Shown here piece by piece: positions 11,483 through 20,604 of a DNA stretch of 64,000 nucleotides (the first letter of the stretch is position 1; each line of letters starts with the position of its first letter). The stretch is from Hexactinellida sp. DTS-2022. Lineage: Eukaryota > Porifera > Hexactinellida. The position numbers and the translations under genes are program-made. Location of the stretch: positions 186,001 through 250,000 of the forward strand of contig JAPNXP010000001.1 of assembly GCA_028753945.1 (NCBI GenBank). Reading direction: 5' to 3'. Under the pieces are notes generated by a model. That model did not search any database. It was not told where the DNA came from and saw only the letters and a program-made list of their open reading frames with translations.

Positions 11483-13048
11483 TTGATAAGTATGAAGAGT
11501 CAGAAGTACACAAAATCGCCCACACCTCTCCCGGTTTTGAAGGTGCTTGTAATTTCATTTATACTATTTGCGAACGTGTTCGGCTTGATGATCATATTCC
11601 CGATCCTCCCATTCATAACGCACGATTTCTTCCCGAATCTTGGGAAGAGTGAGCTGGGCTATAAGCAGGGATATCTGGGCAGCGCCTTTCAGGTCGGCAA
11701 GCTCTGCGGGGTGCTGGTGTGGGGCCGACTTTCGGATATTTACGGGAGACGCCCTACGATGCTGTGCGGACTATTGGGTAGCATTACTTGCATTTTGATG
11801 TTTGGCTTTAGTCAAAGCTTTCTTTGGGCCTGCACGAGTAGGTTTCTATGGGGACTGCTGAATGGAAACTACGCAATTGCAACCACGTACCTGTCTGAGA
11901 TTCTTGACGACACAAATCAAGCGAGAGGCTTTACATATATTGGCATTTCTTCTGCTCTTGGTAGAATAGCAGCGCCAGTCATAGGCGGGTTCCTAAGCCA
12001 GCCCGCCAAAAAGTATCCCTGGTTAGATATCCCGTTATTCAGAAAGTTCCCATATCTCCTTCCATGCTTATTCGGTGTAACGGTAGCTACTATGTCTTTC
12101 ATCGGCGCTTTCAAGTATCTCAATGAGTCAAAAGAGCGTTCTACAAACAATGATAGAGCAAACTTGGATCCGTCGAATGAGTGCGGTAGAAATGGAAATA
12201 AACTCAATTCTGGTAAGAACCCAGGCATCCTTACTAGGATGTATCGAGATAGTTGTGTCATATTTAGTGTGGTGATGCAGCGTAACACTCTTCTGTGTAT
12301 CGTTATATACGGAGTTGTTGCCTTTATTGCGATGATGAGCCAGGAGATTATACCGCTGCTCATGGTGACAGACCACGTGCATGGAGGCTACTGTATGGAC
12401 GGAAATGAGATAGGATTTCTGTTCGTATTGGGGTCTTGTTTCTTTCTCTTCAACCATCTTTTTCTGTTTTCAAGACTGATCAAATGGCTCAGCTACAGAC
12501 GAGCAATTCGCCTCTACTTTCTACTCCACCTCTTGCCCGTATTCATGCTCCCGTTCTCCTCGGAAATCACAGGGCCAGTTCCCTCCATGCTTCCAACCAT
12601 TGTCAATTCAACGCAGGAATGCCATTTTTCTAACGAGCCTGGCAAAGAGGCGCTTAATGTCGACTCGATTCAAAGGATCCCTCTGCACTTCTGGGTTCTA
12701 CTGTTTGTAATAATGTCCCTCATGATTGCCTCACGAAACAGTCTCCTCACTGCAACCGTGGTGCTACTCGGCAACTCAAGCGAACCAAGCATTCGAGGAA
12801 CCATCAATAGTTTGGGTCAGTTCGTTGCTTCGATACTCCGAGTGTTTGCACCTACTGTAGGGGCGCTCTTGTTCGCATGGAGCGAGAGCAATGGAATGAG
12901 ATACCCATTCAACTACCATTTCACTTCCATTCTACTCTGTGGTGTAATCCTTACAGCGTTTTTCTTAACATTTTGGTGGACCAAGGAAATCGAGACTAAA
13001 AAGACATCGACACAGCTGTCTGCAGTGAGAAGTAACCCGATCACATAA
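11483..13048 (+). CDS. Major facilitator superfamily transporter (12 TM)
   Basis: Intronless, 521 residues, with about 12 hydrophobic segments and a central cytosolic loop rich in Asn, Lys and Arg (about 225-250). The MFS signature GRLSDIYGRRP follows TM2. The stretch NYAIATTYLSEILDDTNQARGFTYIG, then PVIGGFLSQPAKKYPWL, is typical of the DHA1/zinc-induced-facilitator-like branch (E..D..NQAR and GGFLS.PA.KYP). The substrate is unknown; relatives export organic anions, metal chelators or drugs. The first in-frame ATG (11492 gives a second, MKSQ) is used; the choice affects only three residues. Confidence 0.88.
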   Translation: MISMKSQKYTKSPTPLPVLKVLVISFILFANVFGLMIIFPILPFITHDFFPNLGKSELGYKQGYLGSAFQVGKLCGVLVWGRLSDIYGRRPTMLCGLLGSITCILMFGFSQSFLWACTSRFLWGLLNGNYAIATTYLSEILDDTNQARGFTYIGISSALGRIAAPVIGGFLSQPAKKYPWLDIPLFRKFPYLLPCLFGVTVATMSFIGAFKYLNESKERSTNNDRANLDPSNECGRNGNKLNSGKNPGILTRMYRDSCVIFSVVMQRNTLLCIVIYGVVAFIAMMSQEIIPLLMVTDHVHGGYCMDGNEIGFLFVLGSCFFLFNHLFLFSRLIKWLSYRRAIRLYFLLHLLPVFMLPFSSEITGPVPSMLPTIVNSTQECHFSNEPGKEALNVDSIQRIPLHFWVLLFVIMSLMIASRNSLLTATVVLLGNSSEPSIRGTINSLGQFVASILRVFAPTVGALLFAWSESNGMRYPFNYHFTSILLCGVILTAFFLTFWWTKEIETKKTSTQLSAVRSNPIT

Positions 13049-13484
13049 TAATATAATTAAATTATAATTTTACTTTTGTATGTATGTTGTGTCAGATTAG
13101 AAAGGTGACATAGCCATTTAAAAACATTTATGGGATTTGAGAGATCCGAGAGTGCTGGTCCAAAGAAATATTCGAAATATACGTAAATAAATACATTTAA
13201 TTTTTATTTTGTCACTTGACTTGTCAGTATCCATTAATGAAACCGAAATCAACACCACAGTTTAATAACAATGATTAGTTGCAAATTGCAACAATAAGTT
13301 TACGGAGTTCAGACGAACCTTTGGAATTTGATATTCAATACTCTACTAAGTGGCATTACTATTTATAAGTTGACTCTAGCAAGTCTCCGGTTTCAACCAC
13401 TAGTGCATAGTTGCGAGAAAATGGCTGGTTTATAAGAGCCTGACCGAGTGACTGCTTTAACTATTATTATCATTTCCTACTTCA
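13049..13484. other. AT-rich spacer upstream of the TRPA-like gene
   Basis: No gene or repeat recognised. It contains AATAAA-type sequences near 13186 and the presumed promoter of the next gene. Confidence 0.5.
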
Positions 13485-16400
13485 ATGGCTGAACACCCCC
13501 CTCCAGACTTAATAACCTCGTGTCGCTCGGGGAAGGAAGCAGATGTCCTGGAGCTGATCGCCAGCGGGCAGGACGTGAGCCAGAGGGACAAGAATGGGTT
13601 CATGGGTCTGCACTGGGCGGCTTTCAACGGGCACTACGCCTGCGTGGTGGCTCTCCTCTCTGCCAAAGATCGCATTGATGTAAACGCGATTGATAACGGG
13701 GGCGGGACTGCGCTTATGAAAGCGGCTCTCAAAGGGAACACGCCGGTGGTTAAGCTGCTGCTGGACAGCGGGGCCAATGGGAACATGAAGGACAACAAGG
13801 GGCACCTCGCGCTCCACGCCGCCTCGGACAAGGGACACACGGACTGCATAACCATGCTGCTTAAATATCAGAAGACGAACATAAACGAGTCCGCCACTCC
13901 CAAGATGCTCACGCCCCTGCACATGTCAGTGCAGAACAACGAGGAAGAGGCCTGCAGGTGCCTCATAGAACTGGGCGCAGACGTCAACTGCATCGACTCC
14001 AGCCAGCGGACCCCTCTCATGACGGCCTGCAGCAAGGGGCACTCGGACGTCGCGGCGCTGCTCCTCGACAAGAACGCGCACCTGCACTCCCGAGACAGCC
14101 ACAGACTGACAGCGCTGCACTACGCGTGTCAGTTCGGACACCCGGACTGCGTCGAGCTGCTGCTCGGGCGTATCGGTCAGGGCAGCGGCGTTATGGACAC
14201 GGCCAGCGAGCAGGAGGAGTTCAAGTACACACCCATCCACTACTCGGCGGAGGCAAACAGCCGGCGCGCGGGGACTCCCTCTGAAGAGGACCAGGAGAGG
14301 TTCTGCCGGTGCGCGGAGATACTCGTGAGCAACGGCAGCGACATAGAGCCTCTGGCGAGCAGGTTCGTGACTCCTCTCCACATCGCTAGCGACGTGGGGA
14401 ACACGGCGGTGGTCGGCTTTCTGCTGGCGAGAGGCGCGAATCCGAACGCAGAGAACAAACAGGGCGACACGCCCCTGCACTACGCGCTGAGAAACAAACA
14501 CAACAGCGCGGTTGCGCTGCTCATAACGCACGGAGCCTCCGTGTACGCAGAGAGCTATGACGGGGTGTCTCCCACTCAGCTGATGCCCCTGGAGGAGATG
14601 ATAGGGATCTTGTTCCACGACGTGTTCAGCGGGAGCATCGTGGAGGAGGACGGACGCGGGCTTAACATCCTGCACTACGTGTGCAGGTGGGGACAGCTGG
14701 AGTGGGTGGACAGGTTCCTGGAGGAGTGCAGCGAGTCTGAGAAAATAATAAAACTCTTCAAGAACTCCGAGATCAACCCGGAGGCCCTCTCCCCGTTCAT
14801 GCTCTGCATCCGGGCGGGGAATGACGAACTGGCCGCCGCCATGCTGCAGCACTACTTCGTGGGACACAACACGCAAGCGCTGGAGATCCTAGAGTCCGAG
14901 GAGTACTACGGGATGAACGTGCTGCATCTCATGGCAGAGATGAAGTGCTACAAAGCTCTCAAGACAGTCCTGGACTTGCTCGTGCATGAGGCTGATGACA
15001 ACAAACGTGAGTACACTTATCTAACTACTTGACCATGGATATAGTTTTACAATTCCTGTGTAGTGACTCTCCTCCCGGACCTGCTTAACATTAACGAGTA
15101 CGGACAGAAGCCCCCTCTCTTCGGCTACACCGAGAAGGTGCCCAACTACTCGCGTGCCAGCCCCACGCTCTACCACAAACTCAATCGCCTGGCCAGGAGC
15201 GACCTCACGTTTCACCCCGTGGTGAGCATGCTCACGGACAAGAAGATAGCTGTCTACGGGAACTGGTACCTCCTATCTCTCCTCGGATACCTCCTGTACC
15301 TCCTCCTCCTCTACTGGATGTTCTATAGCGTAGCCGGCGTGCCCACCAACTCTGTAGCATCCTCTCCCCTACTGGTCGTACTCTACGTGCTGGTGATACT
15401 CTGTCTGCTGCTAGACGTAGCATGCGAATTCGCGGAATTCTTCACCATCTCCTATCGCTACTTCAAGAAAATGCAAAGTCCGGAGTGTTTGGAGCCTGCC
15501 AGGATGAAAATCGCGGGTCAGAAAGCTGGAACAGATATAGAGCTCTACACATGGATAGATGCTATGGAAAAACAGAAGAAATTCAAGATATACTTCTCAA
15601 TAAAATCCATACTGACTTCTCCTAAAAAACTGAATGGATTCTTCCAGCTTTGTAAACACATCCTTTTGGAGTATTTCTTCGATTTACTGAACATCCTGGA
15701 CCTCCTGGGCATAGGCCTTACCTTGCTATTCTTCGTATTGCACTTCGCAGGTTCAAATTCCCAATGGGTAGTCGCGTCCCTCGCCTACATATTAAACACA
15801 CTTCGCATATCAAAGTACCTGCGTCTGTTCATTTACACGGGTCCTTACTTGTATACTATGTTCAGAGGTCTGCTGACCGACTTGCCAAAGTTCCTTATCG
15901 TGCTCCTGGTTATACTCTCTGCTTTCACTGGGGCCTACACTCTCACCTTCAGAGAGGGCTTCAACCAAACAGATTTGTGTTATAGCTTGTTTGAAGACTC
16001 CAGTCCTGTTAACGCTAACCAAGTCTTTATCCAAGGAATCCGCGTGCTATTCTTCCAAGCAGAGGTTTTCTCGAGGCTGGAGTGCTATCTCATCCTGGGG
16101 TTCTACTTCACACTTCTATCCATCCTGTTTGTCATATTCGGTGTGATATTTCTTCAAAACATCCTAATCGCTGCTCTCACCAAGACTTATGATGATACTC
16201 TGCAGAGTCCACAGCAATACAAGCTAAAGATCGCAGTAGAATTTGAGACAAAGTCTCTATTTTTTCTGCTCTTCGGGATGCTCATTCAGCCGCTAACTGC
16301 AATACTAAAAGTTAAAGTTACGAAGGATTACTGGTCAAGGTATTTAGTACTTGGTAAGTCACTTGTACGTATGTTTAGAGAGTTAAAATACGTGTAATTA

Positions 16401-16601
16401 ACTATTGACTAACGACAATGTACATGTAGTATATTTAAGTTATCTTTTCATTGTTTAGAAACTCTATTGAATACCAGAAAAACCGAAGAGATGGTGTACG
16501 ACCTAGCACAACACGTGGATAAGATAGAGAAGCAAGGGAATGAGATTAAAAAGAGTTTGCTGGCAATACAAGCAGCAGCTCCACACATTAGTGATGTCTG
16601 A
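13485..16601 (+). CDS. TRPA-like ankyrin-repeat cation channel
   Basis: Three exons (13485-15006, 15064-16353, 16459-16601) joining in frame to 984 residues. Residues about 10-400 are a run of roughly ten ankyrin repeats (TALMKAALKGNTPVVKLLLDSGA, TPLHYALRNKHNSAVALLITHGA), followed by a linker. From about 575 to 860 there are six membrane segments with a pore region between S5 and S6. After S6 comes YDDTLQSPQQYKLKIAVEFE, resembling the TRPA1 post-S6 region. The last exon encodes a short coiled coil (MVYDLAQHVDKIEKQGNEIKK). This layout fits TRPA channels, which sense chemicals, heat or mechanical input at the plasma membrane. The pore (FIQGIRVLFFQAEVF) diverges from vertebrate TRPA1, so gating and selectivity are open. 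Related ankyrin-TRP branches cannot be excluded. Confidence 0.85.
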
Positions 16602-16829
16602 AGATAAATCTGTTCTCAATCCTGTGTTTTATTTGTTCGCTTTTCAGCTTTTCATCAATTCTTAATTGTACATATTTCCATTTTATATGTACATATGTTT
16701 TGTTTTATATTGTTTATTACTTTGATTTGTATAATTCTCATTACAAGTATACTTAATGAATTCCAATTAACCATTCCTCCTAACATATACAGCTACATAA
16801 GTACATATAGTATAGTATTAATTAAGAGT

Positions 16830-18140
16830 TTAGCAAAATAACTCTATCAGTTGCTGCTTGTCCCTCCAACAGAGTCCTAGAAGGTATTTCTTCTCAGTCC
16901 AGGCCAGTCCCGTTGGGTGTACAAGTTCTATCGGTCCGTACTTCCCGATTGTATTTAGCGATCGGCCCTCTTGGTCAAATAGGGCGATGCAGTTATTTCC
17001 TGGATCGCTAATAAATATCAGTTCTTGGTTGATTTCAAAGCATATGGGATTCTTAACTTGACCCCCCGGACCGCGCGTAATAATACTCCGTGTTAATTCG
17101 TAATCCGATTTGTCTAAGTAGTGCAGACAGTTCGACCCCTCGTCTAGCACTACTATGCTGTCAGTACTAGCGCGGACCTCCAGAGGGCTCTTTAGTTCGT
17201 TCCGTGAGATTTCCTTCCTGAATTGCAGATTCTCAGTGAACGCCTGAACACGGTTGTTGCCTGTATCGCATACATACAGCAACTCTGACATTTCATCATA
17301 CAACAGCCCGTGAGGATGATCCAATTCGGATATTTTGGAGCCTCTCATTCCAATTCTTTTGATGAACTCTCCATTTAAATTGTAGCTACTAATTGAGTGC
17401 GAGCCTTTGTTGCTGATAAATATAGTTTCTTTTGATATTGCTATTCCCAATGGATACGACATTTTACCAAAAGTTAACTTGTCTCCAAAATGAAATAAGA
17501 ATTCTAAATTTGGCGAATACACGCACACTCGATCGTTGTTGCTATCCGTGACGTACACTATTCCGACACTGTTAACTGCAATGTTTCTTGGAAAGTTCAA
17601 CTCCCCTGGTCCATTTCCCTTGTTGCCAGTAGATCTTTGAGGCTGTTGATGGAGGGAAATTAATGGCTTATCTGATTCTACATCTACCTCAGAATTATCA
17701 CCAATGTCTACTTCAGAGTTTCGTATAATAATCGTCTCGACTTTTACTGAACAAATGTTAGATATACTTTTCTCCAGTTCCGAATTCCACACGCAAGTTG
17801 CCTTCTTCCTGACGTTTCCTTTTGCTATAATTCCTTCCTTTTTAGATTCAAACATTGCTAGGCTCTTATCAAGCACTCCTTTAAGTCGATTTGCAGTGAA
17901 GTTAGTTTCTAGAATCGAAGATGCCTTTTTCAAAGATTCCACATCCTCCTCTGTTTCTTGTTGCTCCCTGTCGTATTCTTCTTCTATTGCATTTAGTTGA
18001 CCCAGCAGGGCTGATTTCAGAACTTCGATCGAACATTGCAATCGGGAAAAGTTATGTTTTATCAAATTTCTTATCTCGCTTAGCTCTCGTTTCAATCCTG
18101 TTAGTTGGTTACTTGAACTGTCCACATTTAATTCCGCCAT
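16830..18140 (-). CDS. Coiled-coil NHL-repeat protein (TRIM-NHL-like, no RING)
   Basis: Intronless, 436 residues. Residues about 10-125 are charged and heptad-like, forming a coiled coil. From about 168 on, NHL repeats form a six-bladed propeller: GPGELNFPRNIAVNSVGIVYVTDSNNDRVCVYS, LDHPHGLLYDEMSELLYVCDTGNNRVQAF and VKNPICFEINQELIFISDPGNNCIALF carry the P.G(I/L)A and D..N.R signatures. TRIM2/3/32/71 proteins have the same coiled coil plus NHL order but with RING and B-boxes in front; those zinc domains are absent here, so E3 activity is not expected from this chain. It may bind RNA or protein through the propeller. It converges on the TRPA-like gene (228 bp gap). Confidence 0.85.
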   Translation of the reverse strand: MAELNVDSSSNQLTGLKRELSEIRNLIKHNFSRLQCSIEVLKSALLGQLNAIEEEYDREQQETEEDVESLKKASSILETNFTANRLKGVLDKSLAMFESKKEGIIAKGNVRKKATCVWNSELEKSISNICSVKVETIIIRNSEVDIGDNSEVDVESDKPLISLHQQPQRSTGNKGNGPGELNFPRNIAVNSVGIVYVTDSNNDRVCVYSPNLEFLFHFGDKLTFGKMSYPLGIAISKETIFISNKGSHSISSYNLNGEFIKRIGMRGSKISELDHPHGLLYDEMSELLYVCDTGNNRVQAFTENLQFRKEISRNELKSPLEVRASTDSIVVLDEGSNCLHYLDKSDYELTRSIITRGPGGQVKNPICFEINQELIFISDPGNNCIALFDQEGRSLNTIGKYGPIELVHPTGLAWTEKKYLLGLCWRDKQQLIELFC

Positions 18141-18390
18141 TTCGGAGTATTTAGTTAGTTATATCACCTCAATTGAGAATATTATAGTGCATATCAATAA
18201 GTATCAAGAGTTAAGTTAAGAGTATTGAGTTCTTTAATTAGATCCATTTATGTATATTACACAAACCTTCCAATGCTAAGAATATAATATTACATAATAC
18301 CCTGAAGACATATTTTGTGGAGAAACTCTAATAATTTAAGTGGGTTGATGGCTGATGATATTACTTATTGGCATTACCTATAAATTGGTG

Positions 18391-18819
18391 TTATTTATTG
18401 AGATATTCTCCTCTGAATAGGAAGCTGTTTTTCTCTGTTTCTTCTACTCTCACCTCGTGAACTAATCCTTTCGGGAGCAGTTCTGAAACTCTCTCCCAAA
18501 GATAAATACTTAGGTTTTCCGTTGTGCTCACTCTGTTCTTGAAATACTCCACATCTAGATCCAGATTCTTGTGGTCAACATCTGTCATTACCCGCTGCAT
18601 AGCTAGCTTAAGCTCTGCTATGTTGAAAACCATTCCTGTTTGTGGGTCCACCGGACCCCTGAGGGTAACCGTCCACTTGTAATTATGTCCGTGGTAGTTG
18701 GGGTTATTGCATTTCCCGTATACTTCTCTGTTTTCCTCTTCTGAGAGCTGCTGGGAGTGCAGCCTGTGAGCAGCATTGAATGACTCAGTTCTCAACGCGT
18801 ATCCAATTGCAACAGCCAT
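18391..18819 (-). CDS. PTS: 6-pyruvoyl-tetrahydropterin synthase
   Basis: Intronless, 142 residues, the usual family length. It converts 7,8-dihydroneopterin triphosphate to 6-pyruvoyl-tetrahydropterin, the second step of tetrahydrobiopterin synthesis after GTP cyclohydrolase I. The zinc ligands are visible as His18 (FNAAHRL) and His43/His45 in NYHGHNY. The catalytic Cys37 is in GKCNNPNYHGH, and the Asp82-His83 pair is in MTDVDHKNLD. The C-terminal VRVEETEKNSF carries the substrate-binding Glu. All active-site residues are present, so the enzyme should work. It is a cytosolic hexamer in known cases. Its start codon is only 120 bp from the start of the divergent gene at 18940. Confidence 0.95.
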   Translation of the reverse strand: MAVAIGYALRTESFNAAHRLHSQQLSEEENREVYGKCNNPNYHGHNYKWTVTLRGPVDPQTGMVFNIAELKLAMQRVMTDVDHKNLDLDVEYFKNRVSTTENLSIYLWERVSELLPKGLVHEVRVEETEKNSFLFRGEYLNK

Positions 18820-18939
18820 CTTCTGATCTCTTAGACAATATAAATTATTTATCTTCCCCCAAGGGAATACATTGGCAATTAGTTATGTTACTTTAATTCA
18901 GTAAATAGAGTATAAAGCTAATTTATTAACTCAAATAGT
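18820..18939. promoter_or_regulatory. Shared divergent promoter region
   Basis: The 120 bp between the start codons of the PTPS gene (minus) and the 276-residue gene (plus) must hold both 5' UTRs and core promoters. TATA-like strings occur in both orientations (tataaattattta near 18840 and gagtataaagc near 18910). The inference is from geometry and these strings only. Confidence 0.5.
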
Positions 18940-19770
18940 TTGCAACAAATGTCTACACCAAGTCCTACCAGTGCATACTCCCCAGAGGAGCAGCGGAAAT
19001 TCAATGAGTTTCTGGTAGAGCTTCTAGACCTGGGTTGCACTAAGGGGTTCCATAATTTCTCTACACATCTCCGTGGGAGAGAGGAGATGACAGTTAAGAT
19101 AGTTAACGAGCCCTCTGTGCCTGTGGTCCTCTCCTCTCAGGTTGGTTCGCCGGGGTTCTCCTTGAACCAGAGCATTCTCCGCGAGAACCTCCCCAGATCT
19201 CGCCAGTCCATGCTTCTGTCCGGCCGCTGGCAGCGGAGGTTGTCCGGTTACGGTTTTCTTAACGTGGGCCTCCCCCCCGCCTCTCCCTCTGAGCACGAGG
19301 TGGAACTGGACAGCGCGTGCACGCTCTTCCTGCTGGCCTGCTACGCCAGGTACCACCGCCCCTACGCGTGGGTGCGCACCAACCACCACCGACTCATAAG
19401 GCTAAACGCTCATGACGCGACAGAAAAGGACCATCCCCTCAAGCTGAGATCCACTTCTCAGTGGAACCTCCCAGGCAGAGTGCGAGTGTGGGACATAGTA
19501 GCCGAGCTCGTCACTCTCAGCTGTCAGCCCATGCCACCCAACCCGTTTCAAGTTGACTTTGACTATTTTGACTCCCTTGAGCCACACGAGAGGGCGCTGG
19601 CTTCTGGCGCAATGACGCGCACTTTACTACAGATTTTAACAACCGGCACGAGGCGATACAATACGAAGGTAAAAGATGACCTGTTGCTCATATCCCAGAG
19701 ACACTTCGCTTCCATGGTATATATAATGGCCAACCCTAAGGACAATGAGAAACAGGAGAATGCAATATAA
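18940..19770 (+). CDS. Conserved-looking protein of unknown function
   Basis: Intronless, 276 residues; a second ATG at 18949 (MSTPSPTS) may be the real start. I do not recognise the family. The protein is soluble, with no signal peptide or membrane segment. Residues 20-60 look helical, followed by a Ser/Pro/Arg-rich loop, then a block rich in aromatic and basic residues (CYARYHRPYAWVRTNHHRLIRL) and a helical C-terminal third (LFLLACYARY, ALASGAMTRTLLQILTTGTRRY). The codon use and GC level are those of the neighbouring real genes, so it is very likely expressed. It shares a 120-bp promoter region with PTPS, which hints at co-expression but does not show a common pathway. Confidence 0.7.
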   Translation: MQQMSTPSPTSAYSPEEQRKFNEFLVELLDLGCTKGFHNFSTHLRGREEMTVKIVNEPSVPVVLSSQVGSPGFSLNQSILRENLPRSRQSMLLSGRWQRRLSGYGFLNVGLPPASPSEHEVELDSACTLFLLACYARYHRPYAWVRTNHHRLIRLNAHDATEKDHPLKLRSTSQWNLPGRVRVWDIVAELVTLSCQPMPPNPFQVDFDYFDSLEPHERALASGAMTRTLLQILTTGTRRYNTKVKDDLLLISQRHFASMVYIMANPKDNEKQENAI

Positions 19771-20604
19771 GAACAATATTAATAACAACAGAGTTATTAC
19801 ATAAATAAGATTATTTATTATTTTGATTACTAAATAATACTATTAATTAAAATGTCTGAATAACTACTATTTTTATGAGATTTCAACACTACCTATAATA
19901 TTACCCGTATCTAGTCACTAAAGCTGAAGCTAACTTATATGGCCTTTGAATATATCTTTTGTTTCCAACTAATTATGATCTGATGAACTGGTTTAGCTTA
20001 TTATATCGGTCTTTACGTTGGCAATTTTGTGCGTATGCAATAATATGTACGTGTGGTAGCCACTATAAAAAGAAGCGATTGTACGTACAAGTTGCATTAA
20101 ACGCTCTACAATGTAAACCTATTCCACGTTTGTGTATAATTCAGTATAATTCGGTCAGCAACAGGTTGACATTTTGTTATACGTATGTACTATGTATGCA
20201 ACAACAAACTAACAATTCCCTGAGCTGGTAAATATTGGTTTCGTTAATAATTAGATGTCAATTAAATTGTTTCATAAATCTACAACCACTAATCTGCACA
20301 AGTTACTTTGCAAGGTAGAAAATATGTAAAATGATTTGTTGGCCAAAGTAATAAACTCGCCTCCTGCCTCGTGGCTTTATCCAATGTATTGCAAGTGTAG
20401 TCGATCTCGGGTTTCTCATTCTGTATAAATGCAAGTATGATTGCAATTGATAGGAATGAGTTCTTCAAAGTATAACTTGAAATACAATCGTAAATTCCTA
20501 ACAAATAGATGTCATTCGGCTTTAGCAACACAAGTTCATAATCTATTTATTAATTGAACTAATTAATAGAAGTAATAGCTAATTACATGCTTATATAGAC
20601 CAGT
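19771..20604. other. AT-rich spacer
   Basis: Two frames of 80-90 codons cross it on opposite strands, but their residue content (many Cys, Tyr, Ile, no motif) is that of random AT-rich DNA. Nothing supported is seen. Confidence 0.5.

Noticed and set aside
13926-14876. 316-codon open frame on the minus strand
   Set aside because: Antisense shadow of the GC-rich ankyrin exon of the TRPA-like gene; residue make-up (Val/His/Arg rich) fits a shadow frame.
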